This document shows positions 1-7,611 of a stretch of DNA of 32,665 nt, piece by piece. Made by a program: the position numbers and the translations under genes. The stretch covers positions 1 through 32,665 of the forward strand of contig JBBQHQ010000009.1 in assembly GCA_038324115.1 (NCBI GenBank). The letters are read 5' to 3'. The notes under the pieces are model-generated. The model worked only from the letters and a program-made list of their open reading frames with translations, was not told the DNA's origin and searched no databases. The number at the start of each line of letters is the position of its first letter. Within the stretch, counting starts at the first letter, position 1. Origin of the DNA: Gaiellasilicea sp038324115. GTDB lineage: Bacteria; Actinomycetota; Thermoleophilia; Gaiellales; Gaiellaceae.

Positions 1-1
1 C

Positions 2-205
2 GCCGGGATCTCGAAGATGCAGCTCGACTACTGGACGAACAAGGCGCAGATCCCGACCAAGGGCAAGAAGCAGCGGATCTACGACATCGAGGCGCTCGAG
101 ACGGTGATGCTGATCAAGCAGGCCAAGGACAAGGGCCTCAATCTCGGCGCCGCCATCGACGCCGCGCGGCGATTTCGTTCCGCGCAAGACCAGACGCCGC
201 AGTAG
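2..205 (+). CDS. MerR-type helix-turn-helix regulator, C-terminal part (5' truncated by window edge)
   Basis: The frame is open to the left edge, reading AGISK before the first Met at position 17, so the true start lies outside the window. The visible part resembles the second half of a MerR DNA-binding domain: the end of the recognition helix, the 'LDYWTNKAQIP' strand/wing (compare LRYYE..GL.P), then 'QRIYDIEALETVMLIKQAKDKGLNL', the usual R.Y....L..L..I...K..G.. helix pair. It ends about 15 residues later in a hydrophilic tail, so any effector domain is absent or very short, as in HspR- or SoxR-like small MerR proteins. Target and signal cannot be told. It converges on the minus-strand slipin gene across a 61-bp gap that holds only a weak 5-bp GC hairpin (238-250). 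Confidence 0.7.
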   Translation, partial: AGISKMQLDYWTNKAQIPTKGKKQRIYDIEALETVMLIKQAKDKGLNLGAAIDAARRFRSAQDQTPQ

Positions 206-266
206 CGGCATCCGGTCGCGCCAAGATCCCTGAAGGAGCCGCTCCGCGGCCCGAGCGACTCGCAGG

Positions 267-1046
267 CTAGGTCGTGGTGGGCGGGTTGGCCGGCGGCTTC
301 GGCATGAAGGCGGTCAGCATGTCGATCGGGGCCGGGAAGACGATCGTGGACGAGTTCGTCGCCCCGATCTCGAGCAGCGTCTGCAGGTAGCGCAACTGGA
401 GCGCCATCGGGGACTTGGCCATCACATCGGCCGCCTCCGAGAGCTTCTGCGAGGCCTGGAACTCACCTTCGGCCGCGATGATCTTCGCGCGCCGCTCGCG
501 CTCGGCCTCGGCCTGGCGCGCCATCGCCCGCTGCATGCTCGCGGGGATCTCGACGTCCTTCACCTCGACGACCGAGACCTTGACGCCCCAGGGCGAGGTC
601 GCCTCGTCGATGATGCTCTGGAGGATCACGTTGATCTTGTCCCGCTCCGAGAGGAGCTCGTCGAGCGAATGCTGCCCCAGCACGGAGCGCAGCGTCGTCT
701 GGGCGATCTGCGAGGTCGCGACCATGAAGTTCTCGACCTGGACGATCGCGTTCTTCGGCTCGACGATCCGGAAGTAGGCGACGGCGTTCACGCGGACCGG
801 AACGTTGTCCTTCGTGATCACCTCCTGCGGCGGCACGTTCAACGTGATCGTGCGCAGGTCGACCTTGACCATCCGGTCGATGATCGGGATCAGGAGGAAG
901 AGGCCCGGGCCCTTCGGCTCGGGGAGCAGGCGGCCGAGCCGGAAGACGACTCCGCGCTCGTACTCCCGCGCGACCTTGACGGCCGCGAAGAGGAACATCA
1001 GGAGGATGAAGACGACGGCTGCGAGGGCGATCAGGGTGACGTCCAT
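267..1046 (-). CDS. Slipin / stomatin-like SPFH (band 7) membrane protein
   Basis: A 259-aa protein with one N-terminal membrane anchor (about residues 3-24), then an SPFH/band-7 domain starting at 'AREYERGVVFRLGR' and including 'GPGLFLLIPIIDRM', 'VPPQEVITKDNVPVRV' and 'VEIPASMQRAMARQAEAERERRAKII'. These are signatures of the slipin branch of stomatins. It ends in a coiled-coil, alanine- and glutamate-rich segment and a short Pro/Thr tail. Slipins form oligomeric rings in membrane microdomains. Its ATG directly abuts the stop codon of the upstream nfeD gene, with a usable AAGGAC Shine-Dalgarno about 5 nt before it, so the two are translationally linked. NfeD-slipin is a conserved operon pair in which the NfeD protease cleaves the stomatin C-terminus in Pyrococcus. 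Cargo here is unknown. Confidence 0.93.
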   Translation of the reverse strand: MDVTLIALAAVVFILLMFLFAAVKVAREYERGVVFRLGRLLPEPKGPGLFLLIPIIDRMVKVDLRTITLNVPPQEVITKDNVPVRVNAVAYFRIVEPKNAIVQVENFMVATSQIAQTTLRSVLGQHSLDELLSERDKINVILQSIIDEATSPWGVKVSVVEVKDVEIPASMQRAMARQAEAERERRAKIIAAEGEFQASQKLSEAADVMAKSPMALQLRYLQTLLEIGATNSSTIVFPAPIDMLTAFMPKPPANPPTTT

Positions 1047-2372
1047 CTAAGTCCTTTCGGCCGGAGCGGGGACAGGGGCGGCGTCCGGAGCGGCGTCGGC
1101 CACGACGAGCCGCAGCTCTTCCTGCTGTACCGACTCTACGCGGACCGGGGTGCCTAGGCGCAGGGGTGACCCGTCCGCGTGCTCGGCGTGCCAGAGCTCG
1201 CCGTCCACGAAGACGAGGTTTTCGGCGCGGACGACGGCGGCCGCGCCGACCAGGCGGTGGGCGCCGACGGTCGCCGGCGTCTTCCGCAGGCTTACCGCCT
1301 TCGTCAGTCCGACCCCGACGAGGAGCGCGAGCGTGAGGGCGATCGCCAGCGAGACCTGGAGCGAGACCTGGTAGGCGGGGCCCGCCGGGTCGAAGAGGAG
1401 CAGGGAGCCGGCCACGAACGTGACGGCTCCTGCGACGGAGAGCGCTCCCTGCGAGGCGATGAACGCCTCCGCGACGAAGAACGCCCCGGCGAGGATCATC
1501 AGCAGGAGGCCGGCGGCCGAGACGGGGAGCACCTGGAGCCCGTAGAGGCCGATGATCAGCGAGAGCGCCCCCACCGTTCCCGGGAAGATCAGGCCCGGGT
1601 TCCAGAGCTCGACCACGATCCCGAGCAGGCCGACCGAGAGCATCAGCGCGACGATGTTCGGGTCGATCAGGACGTCGAGGATCCGCTTCCAGGTGGACAT
1701 CTGGATCCGGTCGATCGCCACGCCTGCCGGCGTTGCCAGGGTCTGGCCCTTCGGCTGGGTCTTCAGCCCGTCGACCTGCCGGAAGAGATCCGGGTAGCCG
1801 GTCGCGATCAGGTCGGCGATGTTCAACCGGAGAGCGTCGCGGGCGCCGAGGTTGGACGCCTCGCGCACCATCTTCTCCGCCTCGGCGACGTTGCGCCCGT
1901 GCTCGCGCGCGAGCTCGCCGATGTAGGCGGCCGCATCGTTCACGACCTTGCGCCGGAGATCCTTGGAGAAGTCCTCGCCGCCCGTCGAGATCGGGGTTGA
2001 GGAGCCGATGTTCGTCTGGGGCGCCATCGCGAGCACGTCGGCTGCCATCCCGATCACGGCTCCTGCCGAGTCGGCGCTCGCCCCGGGCGGCGCCACGTAG
2101 ACGATCACCGGCACCTTCGCGGCCAGGATCCCCTTGACGATCGCGCGCATCGAGGAGCCGAGGCCTCCGGGGGTGTCGAGCTCGATCACGAGCGCCGCGT
2201 AGCCGCCCGACTCCGCCTGGCCGATTGCACCGAGCAGGTAGTCCTGCGTGACCGGGTTGACGTCGTTCTCGAACTCCGCCACGAGCACGCGCGGCGCATT
2301 GGCAGCTGCAGCCGGCGAAGAAAGCGCGGCGGCGGCGACCAGTACGAGCAGCCCGCGGAGGACGGCCACCAT
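1047..2372 (-). CDS. nfeD: NfeD long-form membrane serine protease (ClpP-class, STOPP family)
   Basis: A 441-aa protein with a signal peptide (about 1-24), a ClpP/crotonase-like serine protease domain (about 28-230), four or five hydrophobic helices (about 245-370) and a C-terminal OB-fold NfeD domain (about 385-435). 'IELDTPGG' and 'GASADSAGAVIGMAAD' match the Pyrococcus PH1510 protease. By that alignment the catalytic serine is S102 and the general-base lysine is K142, six residues before 'AYI'. The enzyme should cleave a hydrophobic stretch of its partner slipin, encoded immediately downstream. The ATG at 2372 has no good Shine-Dalgarno, but a TACACT hexamer lies 7 nt upstream, suggesting leaderless transcription. 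It diverges from the amidase gene across a 159-bp spacer. Confidence 0.93.
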   Translation of the reverse strand: MVAVLRGLLVLVAAAALSSPAAAANAPRVLVAEFENDVNPVTQDYLLGAIGQAESGGYAALVIELDTPGGLGSSMRAIVKGILAAKVPVIVYVAPPGASADSAGAVIGMAADVLAMAPQTNIGSSTPISTGGEDFSKDLRRKVVNDAAAYIGELAREHGRNVAEAEKMVREASNLGARDALRLNIADLIATGYPDLFRQVDGLKTQPKGQTLATPAGVAIDRIQMSTWKRILDVLIDPNIVALMLSVGLLGIVVELWNPGLIFPGTVGALSLIIGLYGLQVLPVSAAGLLLMILAGAFFVAEAFIASQGALSVAGAVTFVAGSLLLFDPAGPAYQVSLQVSLAIALTLALLVGVGLTKAVSLRKTPATVGAHRLVGAAAVVRAENLVFVDGELWHAEHADGSPLRLGTPVRVESVQQEELRLVVADAAPDAAPVPAPAERT

Positions 2373-2379
2373 CGCTTCG

Positions 2380-2385
2380 AGTGTA
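2380..2385 (-). promoter_or_regulatory. Candidate -10 element (TACACT) of a leaderless promoter for nfeD
   Basis: TACACT on the minus strand is followed by 7 nt and then the ATG at 2372. This fits TANNNT and puts the predicted transcription start within 1 nt of the start codon. No convincing -35 or Shine-Dalgarno is seen. Six other gene starts in the window show the same geometry. Confidence 0.5.
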
Positions 2386-2478
2386 CTCAGGGGGTGAGGA
2401 GTGCCGCGGCGGCGCGCCGGACGACGCCGACTGTAAGCATTCGGTCAAACGAGGGTCGGGAGCCTTGTCGGCGAAGGA

Positions 2479-2521
2479 GTTAGGGGCCACTCTCTGAGCC
2501 CGGGCTCCGCGTTCCCCTAAC
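2479..2521. promoter_or_regulatory. Nested inverted repeats in the nfeD/amidase divergent spacer
   Basis: GTTAGGGG (2479-2486) and CCCCTAAC (2514-2521) form a perfect 8-bp inverted repeat. Between them lies a perfect 12-bp palindrome, GAGCCCGGGCTC (2496-2507). The right arm ends 10 nt before the amidase GTG and overlaps a weak TAACCA -10-like hexamer (2518-2523). It could be an operator for the amidase or an RNA hairpin; the sequence does not decide. Confidence 0.35.
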
Positions 2522-2531
2522 CAACACGTTT

Positions 2532-4643
2532 GTGAAGAAGCTCCTGCTCATCCCGTTTCTCGCCGTCCTGTTGCTCCCCGCGCAGGCGTACGCCGGCGAC
2601 GCCACGATCGTCGCGCGCGACCTGCTGCTTCCCGGCACGGCCGGACGGTCGCTCGCCGCGGCCGCGCCGGCCCGGTTCGACCTCGTGGGGATCCACTGGC
2701 GCGGGAGCGGCAGCGTCGAGTTCCGGGCCCGCTCGGTCTCGGGCCGCTGGAGTGCCTGGGAGAGCGCGGCGCCCGAGGCGGAGGACCGCCCGGATGCCGG
2801 CACGAGCGAGCGCGCGGCCGCCGGCCGCTGGCGGCTGGGGAACCCCTGGTGGGTCGGGCCCTCGAACAGGCTCGAGGTGCGGACGCACGGCGTCGTGACG
2901 CGGCTCCGCGCCTACTACGTCCGGAGCACGCCCTCCTTCGTCCCGCTCCGCACGACCCAGAAGGCCGGCTCGCCTGCCATCGTGCCCCGCTCGGGCTGGG
3001 GCGCCGACGAATCGATCCGACGCGGCAAGACCGTCTACGCGCCGGAGATCCGCGTCGCGGTCGTCCACCACACGGCGGGCGCGAACGGCTACAGCGCGGC
3101 CCAGTCGCCGGCGATCGTCAAGGCGATCCAGGTCTACCACGTGAAGGGGAACGGCTGGAACGACATCGGCTACAACTTCCTCGTCGACCGCTTCGGCAAG
3201 GTCTTCGAGGGCCGGTACGGCGGGATCGACCGCAACGTCGTCGGCGCGCACGCGGAGGGCTTCAACACCGGCTCGGTCGGAGTCGCGGTGATCGGCCAGT
3301 ACATGTCGCTCGGGGTCGCGCGCGAGGCGCAGGACTCGCTCGCGAAGCTGCTCGCGTGGCGGCTCGACATCGCGCACGTCGACCCGCTGACGACGCTCTC
3401 GTTCATCTCCGGCGGGAACCCGCGCTTCCCCTCCGGCGTCCCCGTCTTCCTCCGCGCCGTCTCCGGCCACCGCGACACCGGGTTCACCGACTGCCCCGGA
3501 GCGGCGCTCTACGCCCTCCTCAACGATCTGGCGGGCACGACCCAGCGGCTCGGGCTGCCGAAGCTCTACTCGCCGCTCGTCTCGGGCAGGGTCCCCGGCC
3601 AGGTCCGCTTCCGCGCCGCGGTCTCCTCGGCGCTGCCGTGGACCGTGAACGTGACCGACGCGGCCGGAACGGTCGTCGCCGGCACGAGCGGGCAGGGAGC
3701 GAAGATCGACTGGACCTGGGAGGCGAGCGGGATGCCCGCGGGCCGGTATGCGTACCGGATCGAGACCGCCGGCGCGACCCCCGTCTCCGGCTCGCTGGGC
3801 GCGGCGACCGACACGGGCGGGATCGAGCTGACTGTGAGCGGGGTCGCGGCCGATCCCGAGACGGTGTCGCCGAACGAGGACGGGCAGGCCGATACGTCCA
3901 CGATCACCTACACCCTGAGCGATGCCGCCAACGTGACCGTGACCGCCCAGAACGAGCTCGGGGAGCCGGTTGCGACGGTGGACAAGGCGTGGCGGAAGGT
4001 GGGCGAGCACGCGCTCACGTTCGTTCCGGCGGCCGACCTGCCGGACGGGATCTACACGCTCGCGCTCGAGGCGAAGGGCTCCGGCGGCCGCATCGCCAAC
4101 GCCTCGGTCGTCGTCAGCGTGACCCGGACGCTCGGCAGCTTCGCGGCGGCTCGCCCCGCCTTCTCCCCGAACGGGGACGGCAGGATGGACACGCTCGCAT
4201 TCAGCTTCGTCCTCGCAGCCCCGGCCGAGGTGCGGCTCCGCGTCCTCCGGGACGGCAAGTGGATCGCGACGCCGTTCACCGGGCCCCTCCAGGCAGGGCC
4301 CCAGCGGCTCGAGTGGGACGGCGCGAAGCGGATCGGCAGGCTCCGCGACGGCGCCTACGACGCCGTGCTCGAGGCCACCGATCCGATCGCCACCTCGACC
4401 CTCTCCGTCCCCTTCGCGGCCGACACGGCCAGGCCGTCGGTCAAGATCCTCCAGCGCTCGCCGCTCACCCTTCGCGTGAGCGAGCCGGGGAAGCTGACGA
4501 TCCGGGTGGGAGGCCGTTCTCTCACGCGCGAGGCGGCCGCCGCAGGCACGGTCAAGCTGGGCGGGATCCCGAAGCGGGGGATCGTCCGGGTCGTGGCCTG
4601 GGACGCCGCCGGGAACAGCAGCACCCCCGTCTCCAGGAGATAG
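2532..4643 (+). CDS. Secreted N-acetylmuramoyl-L-alanine amidase (PGRP/amidase_2 fold) with FlgD-like Ig repeats
   Basis: A 703-aa exported protein with a signal peptide (about 1-21, ending AQAYA). A beta-rich N-terminal region (25-135) is followed by a zinc amidase domain (about 150-340). The T7-lysozyme-type ligands are visible: the His pair 'VVHHTAG' (179/180), H313 in 'GHRDTG' and C321 in 'TDCPG', with Y214 in 'DIGYNFLVDRFG'. A Thr stands two residues before the Cys, as in amidase-active PGRPs. The C-terminal half has two FlgD-type Ig modules, each opening with the calcium-loop-like motif 'SPNEDG' or 'SPNGDG' (near 448 and 552), and ends in a further beta domain. It should cleave the MurNAc-L-Ala bond in peptidoglycan outside the membrane. 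The start is GTG with no clear Shine-Dalgarno. It is monocistronic, lying 28 nt before the sigma gene. Confidence 0.9.
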   Translation: MKKLLLIPFLAVLLLPAQAYAGDATIVARDLLLPGTAGRSLAAAAPARFDLVGIHWRGSGSVEFRARSVSGRWSAWESAAPEAEDRPDAGTSERAAAGRWRLGNPWWVGPSNRLEVRTHGVVTRLRAYYVRSTPSFVPLRTTQKAGSPAIVPRSGWGADESIRRGKTVYAPEIRVAVVHHTAGANGYSAAQSPAIVKAIQVYHVKGNGWNDIGYNFLVDRFGKVFEGRYGGIDRNVVGAHAEGFNTGSVGVAVIGQYMSLGVAREAQDSLAKLLAWRLDIAHVDPLTTLSFISGGNPRFPSGVPVFLRAVSGHRDTGFTDCPGAALYALLNDLAGTTQRLGLPKLYSPLVSGRVPGQVRFRAAVSSALPWTVNVTDAAGTVVAGTSGQGAKIDWTWEASGMPAGRYAYRIETAGATPVSGSLGAATDTGGIELTVSGVAADPETVSPNEDGQADTSTITYTLSDAANVTVTAQNELGEPVATVDKAWRKVGEHALTFVPAADLPDGIYTLALEAKGSGGRIANASVVVSVTRTLGSFAAARPAFSPNGDGRMDTLAFSFVLAAPAEVRLRVLRDGKWIATPFTGPLQAGPQRLEWDGAKRIGRLRDGAYDAVLEATDPIATSTLSVPFAADTARPSVKILQRSPLTLRVSEPGKLTIRVGGRSLTREAAAAGTVKLGGIPKRGIVRVVAWDAAGNSSTPVSRR

Positions 4644-4658
4644 GTGCCGCAAGAGGAC

Positions 4659-4664
4659 TAAGCT
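4659..4664 (+). promoter_or_regulatory. Candidate -10 element (TAAGCT), leaderless promoter of the sigma-fab operon
   Basis: TAAGCT is followed by 7 nt and the ATG at 4672, so the predicted transcript starts at or 1 nt before the start codon. It is the only promoter-like element found upstream of the whole ten-gene run 4672-12813. No ECF-type GGAAC -35 at the right distance was found. Confidence 0.5.
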
Positions 4665-4671
4665 TCGGCGG

Positions 4672-5271
4672 ATGCAACCGTCGCTGCGCACATCCGGTCG
4701 AATCGGGCGAGAGCTGCGTGCCGATGCGCCGCTCCGGTACGAGAGGCTGAGCGATCCCATCTTGGTCAGACGAGCGAAGGACGGAGACGAGCGCGCCCTG
4801 GCGGCGCTCTGCGAGCGTCACGCGCCCCGCGTCGAGCGGCTCGCCCAGCACCTCCTCCGCGACCGCGAGGACGCGCGCGACGCCGCCCAGGATGCGCTGG
4901 CACGGCTCTGCGTCAAGCTGCCGCAGTTCCGCGGCGAGTCCGCCTTCTCGACGTGGCTGCACCGCCTGACCGTGAACGCCTGCCGCGACGTCGCCCAGCG
5001 CCAGCACGCCCGCCGCTGCGAGCCGCTCGAGGAGGACCGCCGGATCTCCGGCGAGCCCGAGCCCGCGAAGCAGGTGGAGGCGAAGGAGCTGCGGGAGGCC
5101 CTCGGCGCCTGCCTCGCCGAGATCTCGCCCGCCCAGGCCAAGGTGGTCGTGCTCAAGGACGCGTTCGACTACAGCTTCGAGGAGATCGCGGACGCCGAGG
5201 GGATGCCGGTCGGCACCGCGAAGAGTCACGCGCACCGGGGCCGGGCCGCGCTCTCGGGGCGGCTCGGATGA
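4672..5271 (+). CDS. ECF-type RNA polymerase sigma factor leading the fatty-acid operon
   Basis: A 199-aa protein. Region sigma-2 spans about 30-110: 'LVRRAKDGDERALAALCERH', then 'DREDARDAAQDALARL' (2.2), then 'FSTWLHRLTVNACRDVAQRQ' (2.3-2.4). An acidic linker follows, then sigma-4 (about 140-198) with 'LAEISPAQAKVVVLKDAFDYS' and the helix-turn-helix 'SFEEIADAEGMPVGTAKSHAHRGR'. The first 27 residues precede the conserved domain, so a later start is possible, but the TAAGCT box fits 4672. No anti-sigma gene is adjacent. The stop TGA overlaps the fabZ ATG (ATGA, 5268-5271), so a regulator is translationally coupled to fatty acid synthesis enzymes. Whether it transcribes its own operon is inference. 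Confidence 0.9.
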   Translation: MQPSLRTSGRIGRELRADAPLRYERLSDPILVRRAKDGDERALAALCERHAPRVERLAQHLLRDREDARDAAQDALARLCVKLPQFRGESAFSTWLHRLTVNACRDVAQRQHARRCEPLEEDRRISGEPEPAKQVEAKELREALGACLAEISPAQAKVVVLKDAFDYSFEEIADAEGMPVGTAKSHAHRGRAALSGRLG

Positions 5272-5696
5272 GCGTCCTCGACAAGGCCGGGATCGAGGCG
5301 ATCCTCCCGCACCGCGACCCCTTTCTCCTGCTCGACGAGGTAACCGAGCTCGTGCCCGGCGGCCGCGTCGTCGCGCGGAAGACCGTGACCGAGGAGGACT
5401 GCGCCGGCCATTTCCCGGGGAACCCGATCATGCCGGGCGTGAAGATGGTGGAGGCGCTCGCCCAGGCGGGCGCGGTCGCCGTCCTCTCGCTCGAGGAGAA
5501 CCGCGGCCGGCTGGCGCTCTTCGCGGGGATCGACGATGTCCGCTTCAAGCGGATCGTCCGGCCGGGCGACGTGCTCGAACTGACCTGCGACCTCGAGACC
5601 GTCCGAGGCCCGATCGGGAAGGGCAAGGCCCGTGCGACCGTCGACGGCGAGCTCGCGGTCCGTGGCACGCTGACCTTCGCGGTCGACCGCTCGTGA
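5268..5696 (+). CDS. fabZ: 3-hydroxyacyl-[ACP] dehydratase FabZ
   Basis: A 142-aa single hot-dog domain of usual FabZ length. It opens with 'ILPHRDPFLLLDEV' and carries the catalytic signature 'HFPGNPIMPGVKMVEALAQ', with catalytic H48 and E62. The later 'GIDDVRFKRIVRPGD' is also typical. It dehydrates beta-hydroxyacyl-ACP to trans-2-enoyl-ACP in the cytosol. The start is fixed by the ATGA overlap with the sigma factor gene; no upstream ATG in this frame keeps the N-terminal motif in place. Its stop TGA overlaps the GTG of fabH. Confidence 0.96.
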   Translation: MSVLDKAGIEAILPHRDPFLLLDEVTELVPGGRVVARKTVTEEDCAGHFPGNPIMPGVKMVEALAQAGAVAVLSLEENRGRLALFAGIDDVRFKRIVRPGDVLELTCDLETVRGPIGKGKARATVDGELAVRGTLTFAVDRS

Positions 5697-6688
5697 TCGG
5701 CTCGGCGACCGGCGCGCGCGTCTCGATCACCGGGCTCGGCACGCACGTGCCCTCCCGCGTGGTCACGAACGCCGAGCTCTCGACGATGGTGGACACCTCT
5801 GCCGAGTGGATCGTCGAGCGGACGGGGATCCACGAGCGCCGCTTCGCCGCCAAGGAGGAGGCGCTGACCGACATCGCCGCGCCGGCCGTCCGCCAGGCGC
5901 TCGAGCGCGCCGGCGTCGAGCCCGCCTCGATCGACCTGATCGTCGTCGCCACGGTCACCCCCGACATGATGTTCCCGACGAGCTCGGCGATCCTCGCGGA
6001 CCAGATCGGGATGCCGGACGCGGCCGCCTACGACCTGCTCGCGGGCTGCACCGGGTTCATGTACGGGCTCGCCCAGGCCTACGCGATGCTTGCCTCCGGG
6101 CTGGCCCGGCGCGCGCTCGTGGTCGGCGGCGACGTCCTCTCCAAGATCCTCGACTTCGAGGACCGCTCCACGCTCATCCTCTTCGGGGACGGCGCCGGCG
6201 CGGTCGTGATGGAGCGCGTCGAGGAGGGCGGCTTCCTCGGCTTCGAGCTCGGCGCCGACGGCGGCGGCGGCGAGAACCTCTGGCTCCCGGGCAGCGGCTC
6301 GCGTCACTTCGACGACCCGGACAGCTTCGTCAAGATGAACGGCCGCGAGGTCTTCAGGTTCGCGACGCGCGTGATGGTCTCGTCCGCGGAGAAGATCCTC
6401 GCCGAGTGCGGTCTGACGGTCGCCGACGTGGATGTCTACGTTCCCCACCAGGCGAACAAGCGGATCATCGACTATGCGGCCGGCAAGCTCGGGATCCCGG
6501 AGGAGAAAGTGGTCGTGAACGTGCACAAGTACGGCAACACCTCGTCGGGGTCGATCCCGCTCGCGCTCGCCGACGCGGCCGCGGACGGACGGCTCAAGGA
6601 AGGCGAGCTGGTGTTGATGACGGGAATGGGAGCGGGCCTCACCTGGGGCTCCGCATTGATCGAGTGGACGGAAGGGAAAGCCGCATGA
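5693..6688 (+). CDS. fabH: Beta-ketoacyl-ACP synthase III FabH
   Basis: A 331-aa thiolase-fold enzyme that condenses a short acyl-CoA with malonyl-ACP to start fatty acid synthesis. Catalytic residues are C119 in 'LLAGCTGFMYGL', H252 in 'VPHQANKRI' and N282 in 'YGNTSSGSIPLAL'; 'WIVERTGIHERR' is the usual N-terminal FabH signature. It starts at GTG 5693 within a GTGA overlap with fabZ and ends in an ATGA overlap with fabD. Preference for straight or branched primers cannot be read reliably from sequence. Confidence 0.97.
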   Translation: MIGSATGARVSITGLGTHVPSRVVTNAELSTMVDTSAEWIVERTGIHERRFAAKEEALTDIAAPAVRQALERAGVEPASIDLIVVATVTPDMMFPTSSAILADQIGMPDAAAYDLLAGCTGFMYGLAQAYAMLASGLARRALVVGGDVLSKILDFEDRSTLILFGDGAGAVVMERVEEGGFLGFELGADGGGGENLWLPGSGSRHFDDPDSFVKMNGREVFRFATRVMVSSAEKILAECGLTVADVDVYVPHQANKRIIDYAAGKLGIPEEKVVVNVHKYGNTSSGSIPLALADAAADGRLKEGELVLMTGMGAGLTWGSALIEWTEGKAA

Positions 6689-7611
6689 CGAAGGTTGCGT
6701 TCTGCTTCCCGGGCCAGGGCTCGCTCGAGGCCGGGATGGGGAGGGACATCGCCGAGGCCGTGCCGGAGGCGATGGAGGTGTTCCGCGTCGGCAGCGAGGC
6801 CTCCGGGCTCGACCTGGCCACGCTCTGCTTCGACTCGCCGCTCGACGCGCTCGTCGAGACCGAGGTTCAGCAGCCGGCGCTCGTTGCGACGAGCCTCGCC
6901 GTGCTCGCGGCGCTGAAGGCGCGCGGGATCGAGCCGGACGTCGTCGTCGGCCACTCCGTGGGCGAGTTCGCGGCTCTGGCATCCGTCTCCGCGATGTCGA
7001 ACGGGGAGGCGATCGGGCTCGTCCGCGAGCGGGGTCTCGCGATGGCCGAGGCGGCGCGCCAGCACCCTGGCTCGATGGCCGCGATCCTCGGGCTCGACGA
7101 CGAGGTGGTGGAGAACCTCTGCCGGAAGATCCTGGGCGTCTGGCCCGCCAACTACAACTGCCCCGGCCAGATCGTGGTCTCCGGCGAGGACGCGGCCGTG
7201 GAGGAGCTGTGCGCCGAGGCCGAGAGGCTCGGCGCTCGACGAGCGATCAAGCTGAAGGTCTCGGGCGCGTTCCACAGCCCCCTCGTCGCCCGCGCGGCCG
7301 ACAGGCTCCGCCCGGCGATCGACCGGATCCCGTTCCACGACCCGATCGCGCCGTTCATGTCCACCGTGACCGCGAAGATCGAGCCGGCGCAGCGCTTCGG
7401 GTCCCTGCTCGTCGACCAGCTGACGGCGCCCGTGCGCTTCACCCAGTCGGCGACGGAGCTGATCCGGGGTGGGGTCAGCACCTTCGTCGAGGTCGGCCCC
7501 GGAAACGTGCTCTCCGGCCTCCTGAAGCGGATCGACCGGAGCGTCAAGGCGATCTCGGTCAACAACCTGGCCGGGCTCGACAAGGCAGCCGAGTCGCTCG
7601 AGAGCGCATGA
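6685..7611 (+). CDS. fabD: Malonyl-CoA:ACP transacylase FabD
   Basis: A 308-aa alpha/beta-hydrolase-type acyltransferase that loads malonyl from CoA onto acyl carrier protein. 'FCFPGQGSLEAGMG' forms the oxyanion-region motif, 'GHSVGEFAAL' holds the nucleophile S91, the arginine that binds the malonyl carboxylate lies in 'VRERGLAMAEA', and the catalytic histidine is H198 in 'SGAFHSPLV'. 'EVGPGNVLSGLLKRI' near the C-terminus is standard. The ATG at 6685 overlaps the fabH stop, and its own stop overlaps the fabG ATG. The ACP substrate is not encoded in this window. Confidence 0.97.
   Translation: MTKVAFCFPGQGSLEAGMGRDIAEAVPEAMEVFRVGSEASGLDLATLCFDSPLDALVETEVQQPALVATSLAVLAALKARGIEPDVVVGHSVGEFAALASVSAMSNGEAIGLVRERGLAMAEAARQHPGSMAAILGLDDEVVENLCRKILGVWPANYNCPGQIVVSGEDAAVEELCAEAERLGARRAIKLKVSGAFHSPLVARAADRLRPAIDRIPFHDPIAPFMSTVTAKIEPAQRFGSLLVDQLTAPVRFTQSATELIRGGVSTFVEVGPGNVLSGLLKRIDRSVKAISVNNLAGLDKAAESLESA

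Noticed and set aside
238..250. GCCGC-TCC-GCGGC hairpin as terminator between the MerR-like and slipin genes
   Set aside because: The stem is only 5 bp with no T-run, expected often by chance in such GC-rich DNA.
463..2490. Long minus-strand open frame overlapping slipin and nfeD
   Set aside because: Its translation is Arg/Pro/Gly-rich low-complexity sequence typical of a shifted frame in high-GC DNA; the slipin and nfeD frames carry full family motifs.
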